Shown here piece by piece: positions 12,171 to 22,196 of a stretch of 64,000 nt of DNA (position 1 is its first letter; the number at the start of each line of letters is the position of its first letter). A model generated the notes under the pieces. The model had not been told where the DNA came from, made no database searches, and worked only from the letters and a program-made list of their open reading frames with translations. The stretch is from Burkholderiales bacterium (lineage in GTDB: Bacteria > Pseudomonadota > Gammaproteobacteria > Burkholderiales > Burkholderiaceae_A). Position numbers and translations under genes: made by a program. The stretch covers positions 51,202 through 115,201 of the forward strand of contig JAIXOP010000007.1 in the NCBI GenBank assembly GCA_027486725.1. The letters run 5' to 3'.

Positions 12171-13453
12171 CAACCATCTTGTCGTTTTTGGTGGCTGTGG
12201 GGGTGCTGATTTTTGTGCACGAATGGGGCCACTATCGGGCCGCACGGTCGGTGGGCGTGCGGTGTGAGCGCTTCTCGATCGGGTTCGGGCGGGTGCTGCT
12301 GGAGCGCCGGGATGCTCAGGGCTGCCGCTGGACCCTGGCAGCCATCCCCCTGGGCGGCTTCGTGCAAATGAACGAGGACCATCCCACCGAGGGCTTCCTG
12401 GGCAAGCCCCTCTGGGCCCGGGCCTGGGTGGTGGCTGCCGGCCCCTTGATGAACCTCGTCTTTGCGATTGCTGCGCTCACGGTCTTGTACTCGGGCAGTC
12501 AGCAGGTTCCGGCGCCGATTCTCGCCGCGCCCGCGCTGGGTAGCCCAGCCGAGGTCTCTGGCCTGCGCGCCGGTGACACCATTCGCAGCATTGCGGGCAG
12601 GCCCGTCGATGGTTTCCAAGATGTCCAGTGGGCCCTGACCCGAAGCGGCATCGCGGGGCGTTCCGACATTCCCATCACTGTGCAGCGGCAGGGCGCTGAG
12701 CAGTCGCTGGTGCTGGCCCTTCCCGCCAGCCTGGGCTCTTCCGAGTCCCTCTCGGCCAGTGTGCTGGGCCTTGCCCCCGCGGCGCAGGGAGTCGTGCTGG
12801 GCGAGATTCGACCCGGCTCGGCCGCCGAGCGCGCCGGCCTGAAACCTGGCGACCTGGTGGTGCGTGCCGATGGACAAGCCCTGGGCGGCGCCGACGATCT
12901 GATTGCCCGCGTGCGTGCCAAACCCAACGCCGCCATGCTGCTTGAGGGGGAGGCTGGTCAACGCTGGTCGGTGACCCTGGGCAGTGCGCCCGAGGGGCAC
13001 GGACAGCTCGGTGCCGGCGTTTCCAGCAAGGTGGCCATGGTGGAAATCGACCGAAGCCTGTTGAGTGGCCTCTGGGCGGGCGTGCAGCGCACCGTGGAAC
13101 TGTCGGTGCTGTCGCTTCAGGCCATGGGTGCCATGATTGAGGGGCGACTCCACTGGACTGAGCTGAGCGGACCGGCCACGATCGCGACCGCAGCGGGAGA
13201 GTCGGCCAAGCGGGGAGGGGAGAGCTTCCTGGCCTTCATGGCACTCATCAGCGTGAGCATCGCGGTGCTCAACCTGCTGCCCGTTCCGATGCTCGATGGC
13301 GGCCACCTCTTGTATTATTCGATCGAGTGGATCCGGGGCAAGCCCCTGTCCATGCAGGCCCAGCAGCTTGGTCAGAAAATAGGCCTGGGTCTGATTGTCA
13401 TGCTTACTGGCCTTGCCCTGACCAGCGATGCTCTGCGCCTCCTTGGCACCTGA
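12167..13453 (+). CDS. rseP: Site-2 intramembrane zinc protease RseP
   Basis: Membrane-embedded metalloprotease that cleaves anti-sigma-E and clears signal peptides. The 428 residues contain the zinc motif HEWGH (18-22) in the first membrane helix, two periplasmic PDZ domains (about residues 115-290), and the second active-site segment LLPVPMLDGGHLLYY with the LDG aspartate. It lies just upstream of bamA, so the envelope-stress protease and the outer-membrane assembly machine are encoded together. Confidence 0.95.
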   Translation: MTTILSFLVAVGVLIFVHEWGHYRAARSVGVRCERFSIGFGRVLLERRDAQGCRWTLAAIPLGGFVQMNEDHPTEGFLGKPLWARAWVVAAGPLMNLVFAIAALTVLYSGSQQVPAPILAAPALGSPAEVSGLRAGDTIRSIAGRPVDGFQDVQWALTRSGIAGRSDIPITVQRQGAEQSLVLALPASLGSSESLSASVLGLAPAAQGVVLGEIRPGSAAERAGLKPGDLVVRADGQALGGADDLIARVRAKPNAAMLLEGEAGQRWSVTLGSAPEGHGQLGAGVSSKVAMVEIDRSLLSGLWAGVQRTVELSVLSLQAMGAMIEGRLHWTELSGPATIATAAGESAKRGGESFLAFMALISVSIAVLNLLPVPMLDGGHLLYYSIEWIRGKPLSMQAQQLGQKIGLGLIVMLTGLALTSDALRLLGT

Positions 13454-13487
13454 GTCTTTTCCCGAGCTATCCCTCTCAAAGCGATCC

Positions 13488-15848
13488 ATGACCCACCAAC
13501 CCCCCGCACTCCGCGCCCTGGCCGTTGCCATGGCCCTCGCCAGTTTTGGCCATGCCGTCCAGGCCCAGGTGGTTCTTCCTCCCCCCGCCGAGGCGCCGAT
13601 TGATGCCGCCGACAAGGCCATCACGACCCTGAGCGACATCCGCATTGAGGGTCTGCGTCGGATTGAGCCGGGCACGGTGTTCAGTTACCTGCCAGTGAAG
13701 TCGGGCGACGCCATCAACCAGACCCTGCTGGCCGAGTCGATTCGCCGTCTGTTTGCAACCGGGTTTTTCAACGACGTTCAGGCCAAGCTTGAGGGCAGTG
13801 TTCTGGTGGTGACGGTCGATGAGCGTCCGGCCATTGGCAACATCGAGATCACCGGCGCCAAAGAGTTTGAGGTGGATGTTCTGAAGAATGCCCTGGCCGA
13901 CACTGGCCTGGCCGAGGCCCGCATTTTCGACCGATCGTTGCTCGAGCGCGCCGAGGCCGAGCTGAAGCGCCAGTACCTGGGGCGCGGCAAATACGACGTG
14001 GAGATCAAATCCACAGTCACCCCGCTGGAGCGCAACCGTGTGGCGCTAAACATCGCCATCGATGAGGGCGACGATGCCAGCATTTCCGAGATCCGCATTG
14101 TGGGTGCGCAGGCCTTTCGCGAGCGCGAGCTGCTGCGCGAGCTGCAACTCTCGCCGCCCAACTACCTGTCCTGGTACACCAACAACGACCAGTACTCGCG
14201 CCAGAAGCTCACCCAGGATCTGGAGACGCTGCGCAACTTCTATCTGAATCGCGGTTATCTGGAGTTCGCCATCGACTCCACGCAGGTCCAGCTCTCGCCG
14301 GACCGCAAGAAGGTCTTCATCACCATCGTGGTCCGCGAGGGCGACAAGTTCACCTTTGGCAAGACCGTGCTGCGCGGTGAGCTGCTGGGCGCCGACGAGG
14401 AGCTGCAGAAGAAGGTGGTGCTCAAAGAGGGTCGGGTCTTCTCCAACCAAGACCTGCAGGATGTCGTCAAGTCGCTCACCGACCGACTCGGCGAGCTGGG
14501 CTACGCCTTTGCCACCGTGACCCCGGTGCCTACCATCAACCGCGAGACCAAGGCCGTCGACTTCACCCTGCGCGTGGAGCCCGGCCGCCGCGTGTATGTC
14601 CGCCGCATCAACATCGCGGGCAACACCAAGACCCGAGACGAGGTTATTCGCCGGGAGCTTCGGCAGTTCGAGGCAAGTTTCTACGATGCCGAGCGCATCC
14701 GTCTCTCGCGCAACCGCATCGACCGCCTTGGTTACTTCAAGAATGTGAGCCTCGAGCCCAATCCCGTGCCGGGCGTACCCGACCAGGTCGACCTCGATCT
14801 GAAGGTTGAAGAGCTTCCGCTGGGCAGCGTGTCCTTGGGTCTGGGCTTCTCCTCCTCCGAGAGCATTGTTTTGTCGGGCAGCGTGTCCCAGCAGAACTTC
14901 CTGGGCACTGGCACCGCGGTGTCGGTGGAACTGAACACCTCGGAGGTCAATCGCACTGCGGCCTTCCGTTACACCGACCCCTACTACACCGACGACGGGG
15001 TGAGCCGCTCCTTTGAGCTGTACTCGCGCCTCTTCAATGCCGGAGCCCTCAACAACCTCGACGACTACCGGGTGCTGACCCAGGGGGGTGCCCTGCGCTT
15101 TGGCTTCCCTTACACCGAGACCACGCGCCTGTTTGCGGGGGTGGGCCTCGAGAACACGCAGCTCGACCTCGAGCCCACCAGCCCAATCCAACTGGTTCAG
15201 GAACAGCAGGCCTTTGGCCGGAACTCCACCGCCTACCTCGCCACGGCGGGCTTGAGCCGGGACACCCGAGATTCGGCCATCGCACCCTCCAGCGGCACGC
15301 TGCAGTCCTTGAACGTGGAGTACGCGACCCCCATTGGCGAGCGCGAGTATGTTCGCGCCACCTACACCCACAGCTATTTCCAGCCCATCACGCGCAGCAT
15401 CACTTTCGCGATTCGCGGCGACTTTGGCTATGGCGTGGGTCTGGGCGGGAAGAACTTCCCCCTCACCAAGAATTTCTTTGCCGGCGGCATTGGATCCGTG
15501 CGCGGCTTTGCCCCCAGCTCGATCGGCCCCCGCTTTCCGGACCAGAACGGCCGAATCGGCGGCCGCCAGGGCGGCAATCGGCGCATTGTGTTCAACAACG
15601 AGCTCCTCTTTCCCTTCCCCGGCGCAGGCAACGACCGAACGCTGCGGCTCTTCACCTTCTTTGATGCGGGCACGGTCTACGCCGAGAACCAAGACCTCGA
15701 CCTCTCGCAGCTGCGCTACTCCTACGGCTTTGGCCTGTCGTGGCTCTCGCCGGTGGGCCCGCTCAAGCTGAGCTTTGGCCAGGCCCTGCGCCGCAGCCTC
15801 GACGACGACACCCAGCGATTCCAGTTCCAGATCGGCACCACCTTCTAA
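13488..15848 (+). CDS. bamA: Outer membrane protein assembly factor BamA
   Basis: Central beta-barrel of the BAM complex that inserts outer-membrane proteins. The start at 13488 (MTHQPPALRALAVAMALASF) begins a signal peptide ending near AVQAQ; the frame is open further upstream but that part overlaps rseP. The 786-residue product has five POTRA domains (about residues 45-450) followed by a 16-strand barrel with the essential VRGF motif at residues 671-674, and it ends in a terminal aromatic residue (GTTF). bamD, encoding its partner lipoprotein, lies at 51.7 kb. Confidence 0.97.
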   Translation: MTHQPPALRALAVAMALASFGHAVQAQVVLPPPAEAPIDAADKAITTLSDIRIEGLRRIEPGTVFSYLPVKSGDAINQTLLAESIRRLFATGFFNDVQAKLEGSVLVVTVDERPAIGNIEITGAKEFEVDVLKNALADTGLAEARIFDRSLLERAEAELKRQYLGRGKYDVEIKSTVTPLERNRVALNIAIDEGDDASISEIRIVGAQAFRERELLRELQLSPPNYLSWYTNNDQYSRQKLTQDLETLRNFYLNRGYLEFAIDSTQVQLSPDRKKVFITIVVREGDKFTFGKTVLRGELLGADEELQKKVVLKEGRVFSNQDLQDVVKSLTDRLGELGYAFATVTPVPTINRETKAVDFTLRVEPGRRVYVRRINIAGNTKTRDEVIRRELRQFEASFYDAERIRLSRNRIDRLGYFKNVSLEPNPVPGVPDQVDLDLKVEELPLGSVSLGLGFSSSESIVLSGSVSQQNFLGTGTAVSVELNTSEVNRTAAFRYTDPYYTDDGVSRSFELYSRLFNAGALNNLDDYRVLTQGGALRFGFPYTETTRLFAGVGLENTQLDLEPTSPIQLVQEQQAFGRNSTAYLATAGLSRDTRDSAIAPSSGTLQSLNVEYATPIGEREYVRATYTHSYFQPITRSITFAIRGDFGYGVGLGGKNFPLTKNFFAGGIGSVRGFAPSSIGPRFPDQNGRIGGRQGGNRRIVFNNELLFPFPGAGNDRTLRLFTFFDAGTVYAENQDLDLSQLRYSYGFGLSWLSPVGPLKLSFGQALRRSLDDDTQRFQFQIGTTF

Positions 15849-15863
15849 TTCCACAGGATCCAC

Positions 15864-16379
15864 ATGAGCGCCTCTTTTCTTCGCAATTCCATTCGCACCC
15901 TCGCCGTTGCTGCCGTTCTGGCAGGGTCGGCGGTCCAGGCCGCCGATCTGAAGATTGGCTACGTCGATACCCAGCGCGTGGTCCAAGAGTCCAACCTGAC
16001 CAAGGCCGCCGACCAGCGGCTGAAGGGCGAGTTCTCCAAGCGCGAGCGTGAGCTCCAGGAGCTGGCTGCCAAGCTGCAGGCCGAGGGCGACAAGTTCCAG
16101 AAGGACCTCCCCGTGCTGGGCGAGGCCGATCGGGCCAAGCGCCAGCGTGATCTCGCCGACCTCGACCGCGACTTCAAGCGCCGTGAGCGAGAGTTCAAAG
16201 AAGACCTCAATCTGCGCCGCAATCAGGAACTCTCGGTCATCGTGGAGCGGGCCAACAAGGCCATCGCCCGCATTGCGGCCAGCGAGAAGTACGACCTGAT
16301 TGTCCAAGATGCGGTCTATGCCTCCGACCGTGCCAACATCACGGCCCGGGTTCTGCAGGCCATCAACAGCGGCAACTAG
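15864..16379 (+). CDS. skp: Periplasmic chaperone Skp (OmpH family)
   Basis: Holds unfolded outer-membrane proteins on their way to BamA. The 171 residues consist of a signal peptide (cleavage near AVQAAD, about residue 27), the OmpH start [15 protein letters not shown], and a long charged coiled-coil helix pair (residues 50-125) typical of the trimeric jellyfish fold. AGGA lies upstream of the ATG. The TAG stop shares one base with the lpxD GTG start. Position between bamA and lpxD is the conserved order. Confidence 0.94.
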   Translation: MSASFLRNSIRTLAVAAVLAGSAVQAADLKIGYVDTQRVVQESNLTKAADQRLKGEFSKRERELQELAAKLQAEGDKFQKDLPVLGEADRAKRQRDLADLDRDFKRREREFKEDLNLRRNQELSVIVERANKAIARIAASEKYDLIVQDAVYASDRANITARVLQAINSGN

Positions 16380-17407
16380 TGCGCCTGTCGGATCTCGCCG
16401 CCCGCTTTGGCGGCACTGTCCTGCGCGGCCCTGATTTCGAGCTCGGGGGCTTTCGCCCTCTGTCGAGCGCCGGTGCCGCCGATGCCGCCTTCCTGGCCGA
16501 TGCCAGCAAGGTGGGCCTCCTCGCCGACTGTCGGGCCGGCTGTGTGATCCTTCCTCCCGCTGTGGCCGATGCTGCACCGGCCAGTGCCTCGTCGGTATGG
16601 CTGATCGATCAGCCTTACCTTGCCTTTGCCAGGGTCTCCCAGCTCCTCGAGGCCCAGGCCCGGGGCGCGATGGCACCCACCACCACCATCCATCCCACGG
16701 CGGTGGTCGATGCCTCGGCGGTGTTGGGCATGCAGGTCTGGATCGGCCCCCACGCGGTGATTGGTGCGGGGGTTCGCATCGGCGACCGGACCCACATCGG
16801 CGCGGGCTGCACCATCGGTGAGCAGAGCTGCGTCGGCGACGACGGCCTGCTCCATGCCCGCGTGTCCATCGGACCGAGGGTGGTGGTCGGTGCCCGGGTG
16901 GTGATGCAGAGCGGTGCCGTGGTCGGTGCCGACGGATTTGGCTTTGCCCCCGATGCACAGCGCCACTGGGTCAAGATTCCCCAGGTCGGCGGGGTCGTCC
17001 TGGGAGACGATGTCGAGGTCGGCGCCAACAGCTGCATCGACGCGGGCACCCTGGCGCCCACGCGCATCGGCCACGGCGTGAAGATCGACAACCTCGTGCA
17101 GATTGCCCACAACGTGCAGGTCGGAGACCACACCGCGATCGCTGCCAATGTGGGCATTGCGGGAAGCACCAAGATCGGATCGCATTGCATGCTGGCGGGC
17201 GGTGCGGGCATCAATGGCCACATCGAGATCGTCGACAACACCGTGATCGGCCCCATGTCTTCCGTGCATGGGTCGATCAAAGAATCCGGGCACTATGTTG
17301 GCTTCTTCCCCATCATGACGCGCAAAAAGTTCGAGCGGGCCGCAGTGTTGGTCCGGACCCTGCCCGAGCGTCTCAAACAGAAACTACTGCCCAGCAGTTC
17401 GGAGTAA
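16379..17407 (+). CDS. lpxD: UDP-3-O-acylglucosamine N-acyltransferase LpxD
   Basis: Third lipid A step: transfers a second hydroxyacyl chain from ACP to the UDP-glucosamine intermediate. The 342 residues have an N-terminal uridine-binding domain (1-100) and a left-handed beta helix of hexapeptide repeats (about 105-290, for example [14 protein letters not shown]), then a C-terminal helix. The catalytic histidine lies in [19 protein letters not shown] start overlaps the skp stop. Confidence 0.96.
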   Translation: MRLSDLAARFGGTVLRGPDFELGGFRPLSSAGAADAAFLADASKVGLLADCRAGCVILPPAVADAAPASASSVWLIDQPYLAFARVSQLLEAQARGAMAPTTTIHPTAVVDASAVLGMQVWIGPHAVIGAGVRIGDRTHIGAGCTIGEQSCVGDDGLLHARVSIGPRVVVGARVVMQSGAVVGADGFGFAPDAQRHWVKIPQVGGVVLGDDVEVGANSCIDAGTLAPTRIGHGVKIDNLVQIAHNVQVGDHTAIAANVGIAGSTKIGSHCMLAGGAGINGHIEIVDNTVIGPMSSVHGSIKESGHYVGFFPIMTRKKFERAAVLVRTLPERLKQKLLPSSSE

Positions 17408-17411
17408 ACCT

Positions 17412-17876
17412 ATGCAGATGGATGTCCGCCAAATCATGGAGGCTCTGCCCCACCGCTACCCCTTCTTGCTTGTTGATCGGGTGCTGGAGCTCGAGGTCAA
17501 TCAGCGCATCCTCGCGCAGAAGAACGTCAGCATGAACGAGGAGTTCTTCAGCGGCCACTTCCCCAAGTTTCCCGTCATGCCGGGTGTTCTGATCATCGAG
17601 GCGCTGGCCCAGGCAGCGGGCATCCTGTCCTTCAAGTCGATGGAGAACAAGAAGGCTCCCGGCGAGCAGATCTACCTCTTCGCGGGCATCGATGGTGCTC
17701 GCTTCAAGCGGCCCGTGGTGCCCGGCGACATCCTGCAGCTCGAGGTCACCATGGACAAATACACCATGGGCGTCTGGAAATACACGGCCCGCGCAATGGT
17801 CGATGGCCAGTTGGTCGCCGAGGCCAAGCTCATGAGCGCTGCCCGAGACGTGCCTGCGGTGGACAGCGCAGCATGA
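17412..17876 (+). CDS. fabZ: 3-hydroxyacyl-ACP dehydratase FabZ
   Basis: Dehydrates 3-hydroxyacyl-ACP in fatty-acid elongation and competes with LpxA and LpxD for hydroxymyristoyl-ACP. The 154 residues carry [13 protein letters not shown], the active-site segment [19 protein letters not shown] (catalytic His and Glu), and a hot-dog fold pattern. GGAG lies eight bases before the ATG. The stop overlaps the lpxA start (ATGA). Its place inside the lpx cluster links fatty-acid and lipid A supply. Confidence 0.96.
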   Translation: MQMDVRQIMEALPHRYPFLLVDRVLELEVNQRILAQKNVSMNEEFFSGHFPKFPVMPGVLIIEALAQAAGILSFKSMENKKAPGEQIYLFAGIDGARFKRPVVPGDILQLEVTMDKYTMGVWKYTARAMVDGQLVAEAKLMSAARDVPAVDSAA

Positions 17877-18685
17877 CTCGGATCCACCCAACGGCCCTGG
17901 TGGACCCCAGTGCCGAGCTCGACTCCACCGTCGAGATCGGGCCCTTTGCCATCGTGGGTCCCCGGGTGCAGATCGGCGCCCAGACTCGGCTGGCGGCCTA
18001 TGCCCAGGTGGTCCAAGACACCACGCTGGGCGCCAACAATCGGATCCACAGCCATGCCGTGATTGGTGGCGACCCGCAAGACAAGAAATACGCAGGCGAG
18101 ACCACACGGCTGACCATCGGCGATGGCAACCTCTTTCGCGAGTGCGTCACGATCAATCGGGGCACGGTGCAAGATGGCGGGCTCACCACCGTGGGCAGCA
18201 ACAACTGGGTCATGGCCTATGTGCACATTGCCCACGACTGCCACATCGGCAGCAACACCATCATTGCCAATGCCTGCCAGATCGCGGGCCATGTGCACCT
18301 GGGCGACTTCGCGATTCTGGGCGGCAATACCGGCGTGCATCAGTTTGTCCGCATTGGCGCCCATGCCATGACGGGCGGCGGCACCACCTTGCTGCAGGAC
18401 CTTCCGCCCTACGTCATCTGCAGTGGCAACCCGGCCGCTGCCCATGGCCTGAATTCCGAAGGCCTGCGCCGTCGGGGCTTCTCGCCCGAGCGCCTCTCGG
18501 CGATCAAGCGTGCCTACAAGACCATCTACAAGGCCTCGCTGACCCTCTCCGAGGCGCTGGCTGCCCTCCAAGCCGACCATGCGCAGTGCTTGGCGTCGCC
18601 TTCCGCAGAAGAGCGCGGCGCGGCAGAAGATCTGAGCCGCCTGATCGAGTTTCTGGATCGGCCTGGCCGCGGCATCGTTCGCTAG
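17873..18685 (+). CDS. lpxA: UDP-N-acetylglucosamine acyltransferase LpxA
   Basis: First step of lipid A synthesis: transfers a hydroxyacyl chain from ACP to UDP-GlcNAc. The 270 residues begin with a long hexapeptide-repeat beta helix ([20 protein letters not shown] onward, to about residue 190). The catalytic histidine is in [11 protein letters not shown], and [12 protein letters not shown] lies in the acyl-binding region. The rest is a C-terminal helical domain. Start overlaps the fabZ stop. Confidence 0.97.
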   Translation: MTRIHPTALVDPSAELDSTVEIGPFAIVGPRVQIGAQTRLAAYAQVVQDTTLGANNRIHSHAVIGGDPQDKKYAGETTRLTIGDGNLFRECVTINRGTVQDGGLTTVGSNNWVMAYVHIAHDCHIGSNTIIANACQIAGHVHLGDFAILGGNTGVHQFVRIGAHAMTGGGTTLLQDLPPYVICSGNPAAAHGLNSEGLRRRGFSPERLSAIKRAYKTIYKASLTLSEALAALQADHAQCLASPSAEERGAAEDLSRLIEFLDRPGRGIVR

Positions 18686-18689
18686 ACCC

Positions 18690-19868
18690 ATGGCCGCGCA
18701 GCCCCAGCACCGCAAGACCCTCGTGGCCGTGGCGGGCGAGGCCAGCGGAGACCTCATCGGCGCTGCGGCGCTGGCCCCCCTGGTCAACAACATCGAGCTG
18801 CGTGGGGTCGGAGGACCAGCACTGGCGGGCATCGGCATGGATCGCCTCGCCGACAGCGAGCGCCTGGCGGTGCGGGGCTATGTGGAGGCCATCTCCCGGC
18901 TGCCCGACATTCTTCGGCTGCGCCACGATCTGCTGAAGAACCTGCGCTCCTCCCCGCCCGACCTCTACCTCGGCCTCGACGCCCCCGACTTCAACCTCGG
19001 GGTTGCCCGCCGGATGCGGGCCTTGGGGGTGAAAACCGCCCACCTGGTCTGCCCCACCATCTGGGCCTGGCGCCCCGAGCGCCGAGATGGCATTGCCGCC
19101 GCCGTGGAGCATCTCTTCTGTCTCTTTCCCTTCGAGCCAGCCCTCTTCAAAGGCACGAACACCCAGGCCCACTTTGTGGGCCACCCCATGGCGGATCAGA
19201 TTTCGCCCAGCATCGATCGGGCAGCAGCCAAGCGCGCGCTCGGCCTCGATGACCAGCGTCCCCTGCTGGCGGTACTTCCAGGCTCGCGTGCCGGGGAGAT
19301 CCAGCGGCTGGGCCGGCCATTTCTCGCCTCCGCGCTCGATTTTTTGCGCCGTGGCTGGCAGGTGGTGCTGCCGGTGGCGAGCGCGCAGGGCCGCCAGCGC
19401 CTGCTCGAGGACCCCAGCCTGCGGGCCCAGACCGTGGCCGCGCTCGATGCCGGCCTGGTGTTGCCCGAATGGAGTCCCGGCCTGTCGCATCGGGCGATGG
19501 CGGCCGCCGATCTGGGCCTGATTGCCAGCGGCACGGCAACGCTGGAGGCCGCACTGCACGGGCTTCCCATGGTGATCGGCTACCGGGTGCCGCCGCTGAC
19601 GGCCATGATCATGAAGCGCAAGGCCATCGTCGATCGGGTTGGGCTGCCCAACCTCCTGACGGGCCAGGACCTTGCCGACGAGCTCCTGCAGGATCGCTGC
19701 GAGGGCTCGGCCCTCACCGAGTCCCTGCAGCGTCTTTGGGACGATGCGCCGAGGCGGGCCCGGGTGGTGGAGGCCTTCGCGGACCTGCACCGGGCCCTGC
19801 GGCAGGGCTGTGCGGGGCAGGTGACCGCGCGACTGAGCGAGATCCTCGATGATTCTCGTCGGCATTGA
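18690..19868 (+). CDS. lpxB: Lipid-A-disaccharide synthase LpxB
   Basis: Joins lipid X and UDP-diacylglucosamine into the lipid A disaccharide at the inner membrane. The 392 residues contain VAGEASGDLIGAAAL at the N-terminus, LGLDAPDFNL, FVGHPMADQI, the LPGSRAGEIQRL loop, and ASGTATLEAAL in the nucleotide-binding half, all typical of the GT-B fold family. No clear ribosome site is visible; the start is four bases after lpxA, consistent with coupled translation. The 3' end overlaps rnhB by 20 bases. Confidence 0.96.
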   Translation: MAAQPQHRKTLVAVAGEASGDLIGAAALAPLVNNIELRGVGGPALAGIGMDRLADSERLAVRGYVEAISRLPDILRLRHDLLKNLRSSPPDLYLGLDAPDFNLGVARRMRALGVKTAHLVCPTIWAWRPERRDGIAAAVEHLFCLFPFEPALFKGTNTQAHFVGHPMADQISPSIDRAAAKRALGLDDQRPLLAVLPGSRAGEIQRLGRPFLASALDFLRRGWQVVLPVASAQGRQRLLEDPSLRAQTVAALDAGLVLPEWSPGLSHRAMAAADLGLIASGTATLEAALHGLPMVIGYRVPPLTAMIMKRKAIVDRVGLPNLLTGQDLADELLQDRCEGSALTESLQRLWDDAPRRARVVEAFADLHRALRQGCAGQVTARLSEILDDSRRH

Positions 19869-20460
19869 TGAGGCAGGCCGTGGGCCCTGGGCGGGTCCGG
19901 TGGTCGCTGCGGCGGTCTGCCTGGCGGGCATGTCCATCCCTGGCTTGGCCGACAGCAAGACCCTGAGCGCCCGGCGACGGGAGGCCTTGCGTGATCAGCT
20001 CCTGAGCACCCCAGGCGTCTTCTGGGGAATTGGTGAGGCCAGCCCCCAGGAGATCGATGCCCTCAACATCCTTCGGGCAACCCACCTGGCGATGCTCCGG
20101 GCCCTGCAGGGCCTGCGCGCGCAACTGTCTGGCCACCACGAGTCCGAGCTCGAGGTCTGGGTGGATGGCAATCTGTCTCCTGCCCGCAGCCTGCCTTCGA
20201 GCGACTGGCCCTACGCCACCCAGACGCTGATTCAGGGCGACCGGCTTCGGGCCGACATCAGCGCTGCCTCGATTCTGGCCAAGACCCACCGCGATCAGTC
20301 CATGGTGGCACTCGACGCCCAGCATCCGGGCTACGGATTCGCCCAGCACATGGGCTATGGCACAGCCCAGCACCTCAGCGCCTTGGAGCGCCTGGGTCCC
20401 TGCGTCGTCCATCGGCAGAGCTTTGCACCGGTGGCCGCCCTGCGCCGAGCATCCGCATGA
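19849..20460 (+). CDS. rnhB: Ribonuclease HII
   Basis: Cuts RNA in RNA-DNA hybrids and single ribonucleotides in DNA. The 203 residues start with the metal motif GIDEAGRGPWAGPV (DEAGRG), and further acidic ligands lie in WVDGN and SAASILAKTHRDQ. The start lies 20 bases inside lpxB and the stop overlaps the next gene (ATGA), so it belongs to the same operon. Confidence 0.96.
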   Translation: MILVGIDEAGRGPWAGPVVAAAVCLAGMSIPGLADSKTLSARRREALRDQLLSTPGVFWGIGEASPQEIDALNILRATHLAMLRALQGLRAQLSGHHESELEVWVDGNLSPARSLPSSDWPYATQTLIQGDRLRADISAASILAKTHRDQSMVALDAQHPGYGFAQHMGYGTAQHLSALERLGPCVVHRQSFAPVAALRRASA

Positions 20461-21236
20461 TTGCCTCGGCCCAGAACCCCCGCTTCCGCGAGCTGCTCTC
20501 CTTGGCGGAAAGCCCGCGCAGCCGCCGCGAGGCGGGGCTCTGGGTGGAGGGCCGACGAATGGTGGATGCTGCCCGTGCGGCAGGCTGCAGCATTCGTGTT
20601 CTCGTGGCCACCCCGGAGACTGCGGTCGAGGCCGAGGCTGCATTTGGCCTTGAGCCCTGCGTGGTGGCCGCTCCCCTGTTCAAGCGGCTCAGCCTCGTGG
20701 CAAGCCCTCAGGGCATCGCGGCCTGGGTGGCCCGGCCAGAGGCGCAAGACCTCGACCCCCGCCGGGACCTGCTGCTGCTCGATCGGCTTCAGGACCCGGG
20801 CAATGTGGGAACCCTGCTGCGCACGGCGGCGGCCGCTGGCATTGGCCAGGTGGTGCTGCTGTCGGGCTCGACCGAGGCCCACTCGCCCAAGGCGCTGCGT
20901 GCGGGCATGGGGGCCCAGTTCGGGCTCTCGATACACGAGGGCCTCGACTGGCAAGAGCTCTCGACAATCTTCGATGTGCCCTGGGTCGCCACCGTGGCAC
21001 CCGACCATCCCGGTGCCCAGAGCCTCTATGCCGCGTCGCTCGAGGCGCATCCAGCCTTGGTCTGGTGCATGGGTCAAGAGGGGCAGGGCCTCTCGGCTGA
21101 GCTTCTGTCGCACCCGCGGGCCTGGCACTTGACCATCCCCCAGAGCAACGCGGTCGAATCCTTGAATGTGGCGGCAGCGGCAGCCGTCTGCCTGTTTGAG
21201 CGTCGCCGCCAGCAGCTGGCGGCGGTCTCGGGCTAA
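20457..21236 (+). CDS. SpoU-family RNA 2'-O-methyltransferase (RlmB/TrmH-like)
   Basis: SAM-dependent ribose methyltransferase of the SPOUT superfamily acting on rRNA or tRNA; the exact target cannot be told from sequence. The 259 residues have an N-terminal substrate-binding part and a C-terminal trefoil-knot domain with motif 1 (LQDPGNVGTLLRTAAAAG), motif 2 (WCMGQEGQGL) and motif 3 (IPQSNAVESLNVAAAAA). Motif 2 usually reads GxExxGL. It is the last gene of the long plus-strand operon and converges on ppsR, 37 bases away. Confidence 0.88.
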   Translation: MIASAQNPRFRELLSLAESPRSRREAGLWVEGRRMVDAARAAGCSIRVLVATPETAVEAEAAFGLEPCVVAAPLFKRLSLVASPQGIAAWVARPEAQDLDPRRDLLLLDRLQDPGNVGTLLRTAAAAGIGQVVLLSGSTEAHSPKALRAGMGAQFGLSIHEGLDWQELSTIFDVPWVATVAPDHPGAQSLYAASLEAHPALVWCMGQEGQGLSAELLSHPRAWHLTIPQSNAVESLNVAAAAAVCLFERRRQQLAAVSG

Positions 21237-21273
21237 AGCACGGGTCTCACGTCATCCGCACGATGTTGTCTGC

Positions 21274-22089
21274 CTAAGACTCGAGCCGCAAGACATCGAG
21301 CACCGTGGTGGCGATCTCCTCGATCGACTTGGTGGTTGTCGAGAGCCAGCGAATGCCCTCGCGCTGCATCATCGACTCGGCCGCCGAGACCTCGCTGCGG
21401 CAGTTCTCGATGCTGGCGTAGCGGCTTCCCGGCCGGCGCTCGTTGCGGATGTCGGCAAGCCGCATCGGATCGATGGTCAGGCCAAAGCACTTGGACTTGA
21501 ATGCCCGGATGGGCTCGGGCAGCTGCCCTCGCTCGAAGTCCTCGGGGATGAGCGGGTAGTTCGCCACCTTGATGCCGTATTGCATGGAGAGGTAGAGCGA
21601 GGTGGGGGTCTTGCCGCTGCGCGAGACCCCAATCAGGATCACCTGGGCGTCGACCAGGTTCTTGGCCGACTGGCCGTCGTCGTGGGCCAGCGAAAAGTTG
21701 ATGGCCTCGATGCGATTGCGGTAGGAGTCGGTGTCGGTGGCGTGGTGAAAGCGCCCAATGGCGTGGCTCGACTTAAAGCCCAGCTCGGCCTCGAGCGGTG
21801 CAACGAAGGTCGAGAAGAGATCGAGATGGAGCGCCTGGGCGCGGTGCACACGCTCGGCAATGGCCGGGTTCACGAGGGTGGAGAACACAATCGGCCGGGC
21901 GCCATCGGCCTGGGCCTGTTGATGGATCTCGCGCACTGCGGATTCGGCCTTGTCGATGGAATCCACAAAGGGCAGCCTGCGGTGTCGAAACTTCACCGAA
22001 TCGAACTGGGCCATGACCGAGCTGCCGAAGGTCTCCGCCGTGATGCCCGTGCCGTCCGACACAAAAAACACAGTCCTCAGGGATGTCAA
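21274..22089 (-). CDS. ppsR: PEP synthase regulatory protein PpsR (kinase/pyrophosphorylase, DUF299)
   Basis: Bifunctional regulator that inactivates phosphoenolpyruvate synthase by ADP-dependent phosphorylation and reactivates it by phosphorolysis. The start is placed at a TTG (complement of 22087-22089) because AGAGGAGA lies about eight bases upstream and the family N-terminus (LRTVFFVSDGTGITAETFG) follows at once. This gives 271 residues, the usual size; the frame is open 18 codons further. The P-loop-like ILIGVSRSGKTPTSLYL is present. It is divergent from ppsA, the gene for its target enzyme. Confidence 0.93.
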   Translation of the reverse strand: MTSLRTVFFVSDGTGITAETFGSSVMAQFDSVKFRHRRLPFVDSIDKAESAVREIHQQAQADGARPIVFSTLVNPAIAERVHRAQALHLDLFSTFVAPLEAELGFKSSHAIGRFHHATDTDSYRNRIEAINFSLAHDDGQSAKNLVDAQVILIGVSRSGKTPTSLYLSMQYGIKVANYPLIPEDFERGQLPEPIRAFKSKCFGLTIDPMRLADIRNERRPGSRYASIENCRSEVSAAESMMQREGIRWLSTTTKSIEEIATTVLDVLRLES

Positions 22090-22196
22090 ACGCTGCTCTC
22101 CTCTTGTCGGTTTTTGGGGGCCGGCCCGGTAAACTCCGCACACCTACCCAATTTTCACACTTCCATTTCAATCCAATTCAATCTTAGGGGAATTCC

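Noticed and set aside
14046..16958. 970-codon minus-strand frame across bamA, skp and lpxD
   Set aside because: Antisense of three recognised genes; the high GC content suppresses stop codons in this frame and no domain is recognisable.
22090..22196. Sigma-70 promoter for ppsA (TTGTCG ... TAAACT)
   Set aside because: Spacing of 20 bases and two mismatches in each box make it no better than chance.
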